NCBI GenBank assembly: GCA_015056625.1
Contig: SVFY01000005.1
Location: forward strand, 88,810-152,809
DNA from: Butyrivibrio sp.
GTDB taxonomy: Bacteria > Bacillota > Clostridia > Lachnospirales > Lachnospiraceae
DNA length: 64,000 nucleotides
Direction of reading: 5' to 3'
The position numbers and the translations under genes are program-made. Below are positions 61,972 through 64,000 of this stretch, in pieces. Each line of letters opens with the position of its first letter. The stretch's first letter is position 1. Under the pieces are notes generated by a model. The model was not told where the DNA came from and searched no databases. It saw only the letters and a list, made by a program, of their open reading frames with translations.

Positions 61972-63153
61972 TCGTTAAATAACTTCTCCAAGTCTAAAAT
62001 GAAGTTTTTAACGCAACTTTTGCTTTCTAAAAGCCCCAAAATGGTTGCGTTAACTTCTTCACTGTTCGTGGTTATGGTTGCATTCTATAATTTATCTATG
62101 GATAAATTATCTAAGGATCTAATTCAATTAGAAAAAGTAAATAATTTGATTGAATTGCATATGCCGGATTTTGCCAGAAGATTCTTTAACGATAAGAAAA
62201 AAGAACTTATGGTAAGTTCGATATATGTATATTCAATAGATCTTTCAGAGTTCTTTGATTATCTGGGTACTACTTCATATGATATAGATAAGATGAAGCT
62301 CTCTGATCTTAAGAATATAACGCCTGAAATAATTGAAGAATACGTTGAATACTTAAGAACCCAGACTACAGATAAAGGAAATCATAAAGTTAACTCAGAT
62401 CAGACCGTTAAGAAAAAACTCTGTGTTCTATCATCATTTTTCGACTACTACTTCTTGCAAGGGGTTATTCCATTCAATCCATTATTAAAGGTAAATCGTC
62501 CCAAAGTACCTTCAGGACCACCAGAAGGCTCAGATATGCAGGATAATCTTAAGCTGTTAGAATTTGTCTCTAAAGGAAATCTGCCCGGAGACAAAACAAT
62601 GCACTATCAGGACAGACTAAGAAACAGGGATACTGCTATCCTTGCCTTGATAATGGGCGCAGGTCTTAAGGCATCAGAATGCGTTAATCTTGATATCAGT
62701 GACATTGACCTAGTGCATAACTGCCTGATAGTTAAGTCAAGGCGCGCGCCCAATCTGATCTACTTTTCCCCATACATTACTGATGCATTAAGCAGATACC
62801 TGGAAGAAAGACTTGAAATGATAGCTGTTTATGGACATGATAATGCCCTGTTTCTATCACTTCAGATGAAAAGGCTTTGCATCAGATCTGTTGAGATCTT
62901 GCTAAAAAAGTATTCTTCGATACTATTTGGCGATGAGCATACAATAACGCCTATAGATATGAGAAATGCATTCCGTAAAAGCCTATTTATGAGTAGTAAG
63001 AATATGTTTTTTACAGCGGAAATGACAGGTACTGCTGCTTCCACGCTTATACGTCCTTGCGCTCCATATATGGAGATATATGAAACTGAAAAAGGAAAAA
63101 GCTTTAATCCACTTAAGCTAAGAGACAGGGAGGAACAAGTTGAAATTCAATAA
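61969..63153 (+). CDS. Degenerate tyrosine recombinase paralog
   Basis: This 394-residue protein is clearly homologous to the minus-strand recombinase at 59578 (shared SECV, DISDIDL and ALFLSLQ patterns) but stripped of catalytic residues. GTGLR becomes GAGLK, the hairpin Lys becomes Arg, HKLR becomes IDMR, LGH becomes TGT, and the Tyr position falls in RPCAPY with no aligned Tyr. Only the second Arg is retained. The first 43 residues lie over structured leader sequence and include a hydrophobic run; ATG 62098 gives a start closer to the paralog, but no start has a ribosome binding site. Probably inactive as a recombinase; a DNA-binding role is possible. Confidence 0.75.
   Translation: MSLNNFSKSKMKFLTQLLLSKSPKMVALTSSLFVVMVAFYNLSMDKLSKDLIQLEKVNNLIELHMPDFARRFFNDKKKELMVSSIYVYSIDLSEFFDYLGTTSYDIDKMKLSDLKNITPEIIEEYVEYLRTQTTDKGNHKVNSDQTVKKKLCVLSSFFDYYFLQGVIPFNPLLKVNRPKVPSGPPEGSDMQDNLKLLEFVSKGNLPGDKTMHYQDRLRNRDTAILALIMGAGLKASECVNLDISDIDLVHNCLIVKSRRAPNLIYFSPYITDALSRYLEERLEMIAVYGHDNALFLSLQMKRLCIRSVEILLKKYSSILFGDEHTITPIDMRNAFRKSLFMSSKNMFFTAEMTGTAASTLIRPCAPYMEIYETEKGKSFNPLKLRDREEQVEIQ
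61973..62057 (+). promoter_or_regulatory. Mutually exclusive inverted repeats (possible attenuator switch)
   Basis: Segment 2 (62001-62017, GAAGTTTTTAACGCAAC) can pair with segment 1 (61973-61986, CGTTAAATAACTTC; 13 bp with one bulge). It can instead pair with segment 3 (62044-62057, GTTGCGTTAACTTC; 14 bp with a three-base bulge). The two pairings exclude each other, as in translational or transcriptional attenuators. Confidence 0.6.
62087..62110 (+). repeat. Perfect 10-bp inverted repeat with ATG in its loop
   Basis: ATAATTTATC (62087-62096) and GATAAATTAT (62101-62110) flank the loop TATG. The loop contains an in-frame ATG (62098) that would start a protein aligned with the full-length recombinase paralog. 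A further AATTCAAT/ATTGAATT pair lies at 62121-62156. Confidence 0.7.
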
Positions 63154-63517
63154 GAATGTAGCTCCAGAATGTCAGAAAATACTGTCAAAACAGCTCAAAG
63201 AATATGAACAGAGTTTTCCTGATATGACCCATGAAGAGCGCCATCTTCTGCATATGTGGGTCAGAAAAGGCAACAGCCCCTATGAGAACGGTGATTATGT
63301 CTGCGATGACAATTGCAAACCAATGGATTTCGTCAGTACTCTCCACTTTTGGGAAGAAGTGAAGGAATACTACGATTCGCTTTCAGAAGAAGAAAAATTG
63401 GAATTTACTGGGGAAGGAACTCTTTCTTATGAGGATATTCCCGATGGAACTGAAGAATCAGGCTTCGATATTCCTGATGATCTAATGGAAAAAGTCATCA
63501 CAGAAGTTTCATTTTGA
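63140..63517 (+). CDS. Conserved hypothetical protein
   Basis: This 125-residue acidic soluble protein contains MTHEERHLLHMWVRKG and a GNSPYENGDYVCDD segment. It resembles small conserved Lachnospiraceae proteins without known function. It starts at TTG 63140 with GGGAGGA (63128-63134) upstream, overlapping the recombinase paralog by 14 bases, so the two are co-translated. A terminator follows at 63539. Confidence 0.7.
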   Translation: MKFNKNVAPECQKILSKQLKEYEQSFPDMTHEERHLLHMWVRKGNSPYENGDYVCDDNCKPMDFVSTLHFWEEVKEYYDSLSEEEKLEFTGEGTLSYEDIPDGTEESGFDIPDDLMEKVITEVSF

Positions 63518-63538
63518 GAACATACCATTACAGTTAAA

Positions 63539-63582
63539 AGCAAAAAGCCAAGTCTATTATATAGGCCTGGCTTTTTGCTTGC
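63539..63582 (+). terminator. Intrinsic terminator
   Basis: A perfect 12-bp stem, AGCAAAAAGCCA (63539-63550) with TGGCTTTTTGCT (63568-63579), spans a 17-base loop. The T-run lies inside the stem; the element works for both strands. Confidence 0.75.
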
Positions 63583-63597
63583 TTATATCGAAAGTTC

Positions 63598-63933
63598 TTA
63601 ATTTGTCATTCCAAACTTTCCTGCAAGATACAAGAATCCGGAAAATCCATTCTCATCAAGAAGTGACAAGGTGTCAGTTCCTGCAGGGATTGTAAAGGAT
63701 ACTCTGTTGCCCTTATACTCTCCATCCAAGAAACTTACTTCAAGGCTGACATCAGGTCTGTCGGCAAGTGCTTCCATTACCATCTTGTGGAAGGAAATCC
63801 ATCTGGATGTCTCGATTTTTACAGTTGCTCCCTGTTTTGCATTCTTTATCTTATCTTGCGCGTTCTTGTTAAATACATAGTATGCACTTGTAGGAACACG
63901 ATAAAGAACTTCTCCGCATGAGCACTGTATCTG
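63598..63933 (-). pseudogene. 5'-truncated remnant of a larger protein
   Basis: On the minus strand a frame of 111 codons runs from just after a TAG (63936-63934) to the stop at 63598. No ATG, GTG or TTG occurs before codon 51 (ATG 63783). The sequence reads continuously through both parts (SAYYVFNKNAQDKI, then TSRWISFHKMVMEALADRPD, then FTIPAGTD and GFSGFLYLAGKFG). It looks like the C-terminal domain of a surface or repeat protein that has lost its upstream part. A real 61-residue protein from 63783 is less likely. Bases 63937-64000 show nothing further. Confidence 0.6.
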
Positions 63934-64000
63934 CTAATCTAAATATAGGTCAGATGGCTCATTGAAAATTCAGTCACTTATGACTCAAAATAATGTATCC

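Noticed and set aside
59578..63153. Prophage or integrative element containing the two recombinases
   Set aside because: No phage, conjugation or excisionase genes and no flanking direct repeats or tRNA target are visible; the neighbours are core genes.
1..64000. CRISPR arrays, tRNA or rRNA genes
   Set aside because: No regularly spaced direct repeats or recognisable tRNA/rRNA sequence were seen on either strand.

Overview
The window is a chromosomal segment of a strictly anaerobic Gram-positive bacterium of the Clostridia, most likely a Lachnospiraceae member close to Butyrivibrio or Pseudobutyrivibrio. The basis is gene content and order: an Ech-type energy-converting hydrogenase, the rplU-prp-rpmA-obg-yhbY-nadD-yqeK-rsfS block, a LexA/YneA-like SOS pair, MecA, OhrR, RecU, short HisG with HisZ, and AT-leaning codon use with frequent TTG and GTG starts. 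Almost all of it is dense, ordinary core genome. I saw no rRNA, tRNA, CRISPR array or intact transposon, and no gene-free stretch longer than about 300 bases.

Layout. 1-3.3 kb: end of minD, minE and a CtpE-like P-type ATPase. 3.3-14.4 kb: an OhrR-type regulator, then a promoter, palindromic leader and His-rich CsoR-family sensor heading a tight run echABCDEF-hypFCDE. This run encodes a ferredoxin-dependent, ion-pumping [NiFe] hydrogenase and most of its cofactor assembly (no hypA/hypB here). 14.4-20.6 kb: mecA, an RsuA-type pseudouridine synthase, ligA, metA (acetyl-CoA type), a polysaccharide deacetylase and a Tudor/coiled-coil protein, ending in a 72-bp palindrome. 20.6-24.9 kb (minus strand): a 1420-residue 2-hydroxyacyl-CoA dehydratase activase fusion. 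25-27.2 kb: a rhomboid-like membrane protein, a sigma-like protein without region 4 and an unknown protein. 27.2-43.5 kb: rpmB, asp23, fakA, recG, degV/fakB, a type II topoisomerase pair, rsmD, coaD, a cell-wall amidase, further pseudouridine synthases and recU.

43.5-48.6 kb is a histidine cluster in two parts, hisZ-hisG-hisD and hisB-hisIE. The last gene carries a degenerate HisF-like N-terminal domain. 48.6-56.7 kb is the radical SAM/DUF2344/RNase G block followed by the L21-leader ribosomal and GTPase block. 56.8-58 kb is the divergent lexA/yneA-like pair, with a dense field of GTTCG half-sites between them. 58-63.6 kb holds a DHH phosphoesterase, a tyrosine recombinase that looks leaderless, a D,D-carboxypeptidase, and a second recombinase paralog that has lost nearly all catalytic residues. 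The 5' end of that paralog contains mutually exclusive inverted repeats. The window closes with a small conserved unknown and a 5'-truncated remnant gene.

The best candidates for something new are the degenerate recombinase with its switch-like leader (about 61.9-63.2 kb), the sigma-like protein lacking region 4 (25.96-26.7 kb), the CsoR-family control of the Ech operon with its Ala/Pro-tailed subunits (3.8-9.8 kb), and the HisF-like/HisI/HisE fusion (47.4-48.6 kb). Functional statements rest on motif recognition by eye. No database or structure calculation was run.
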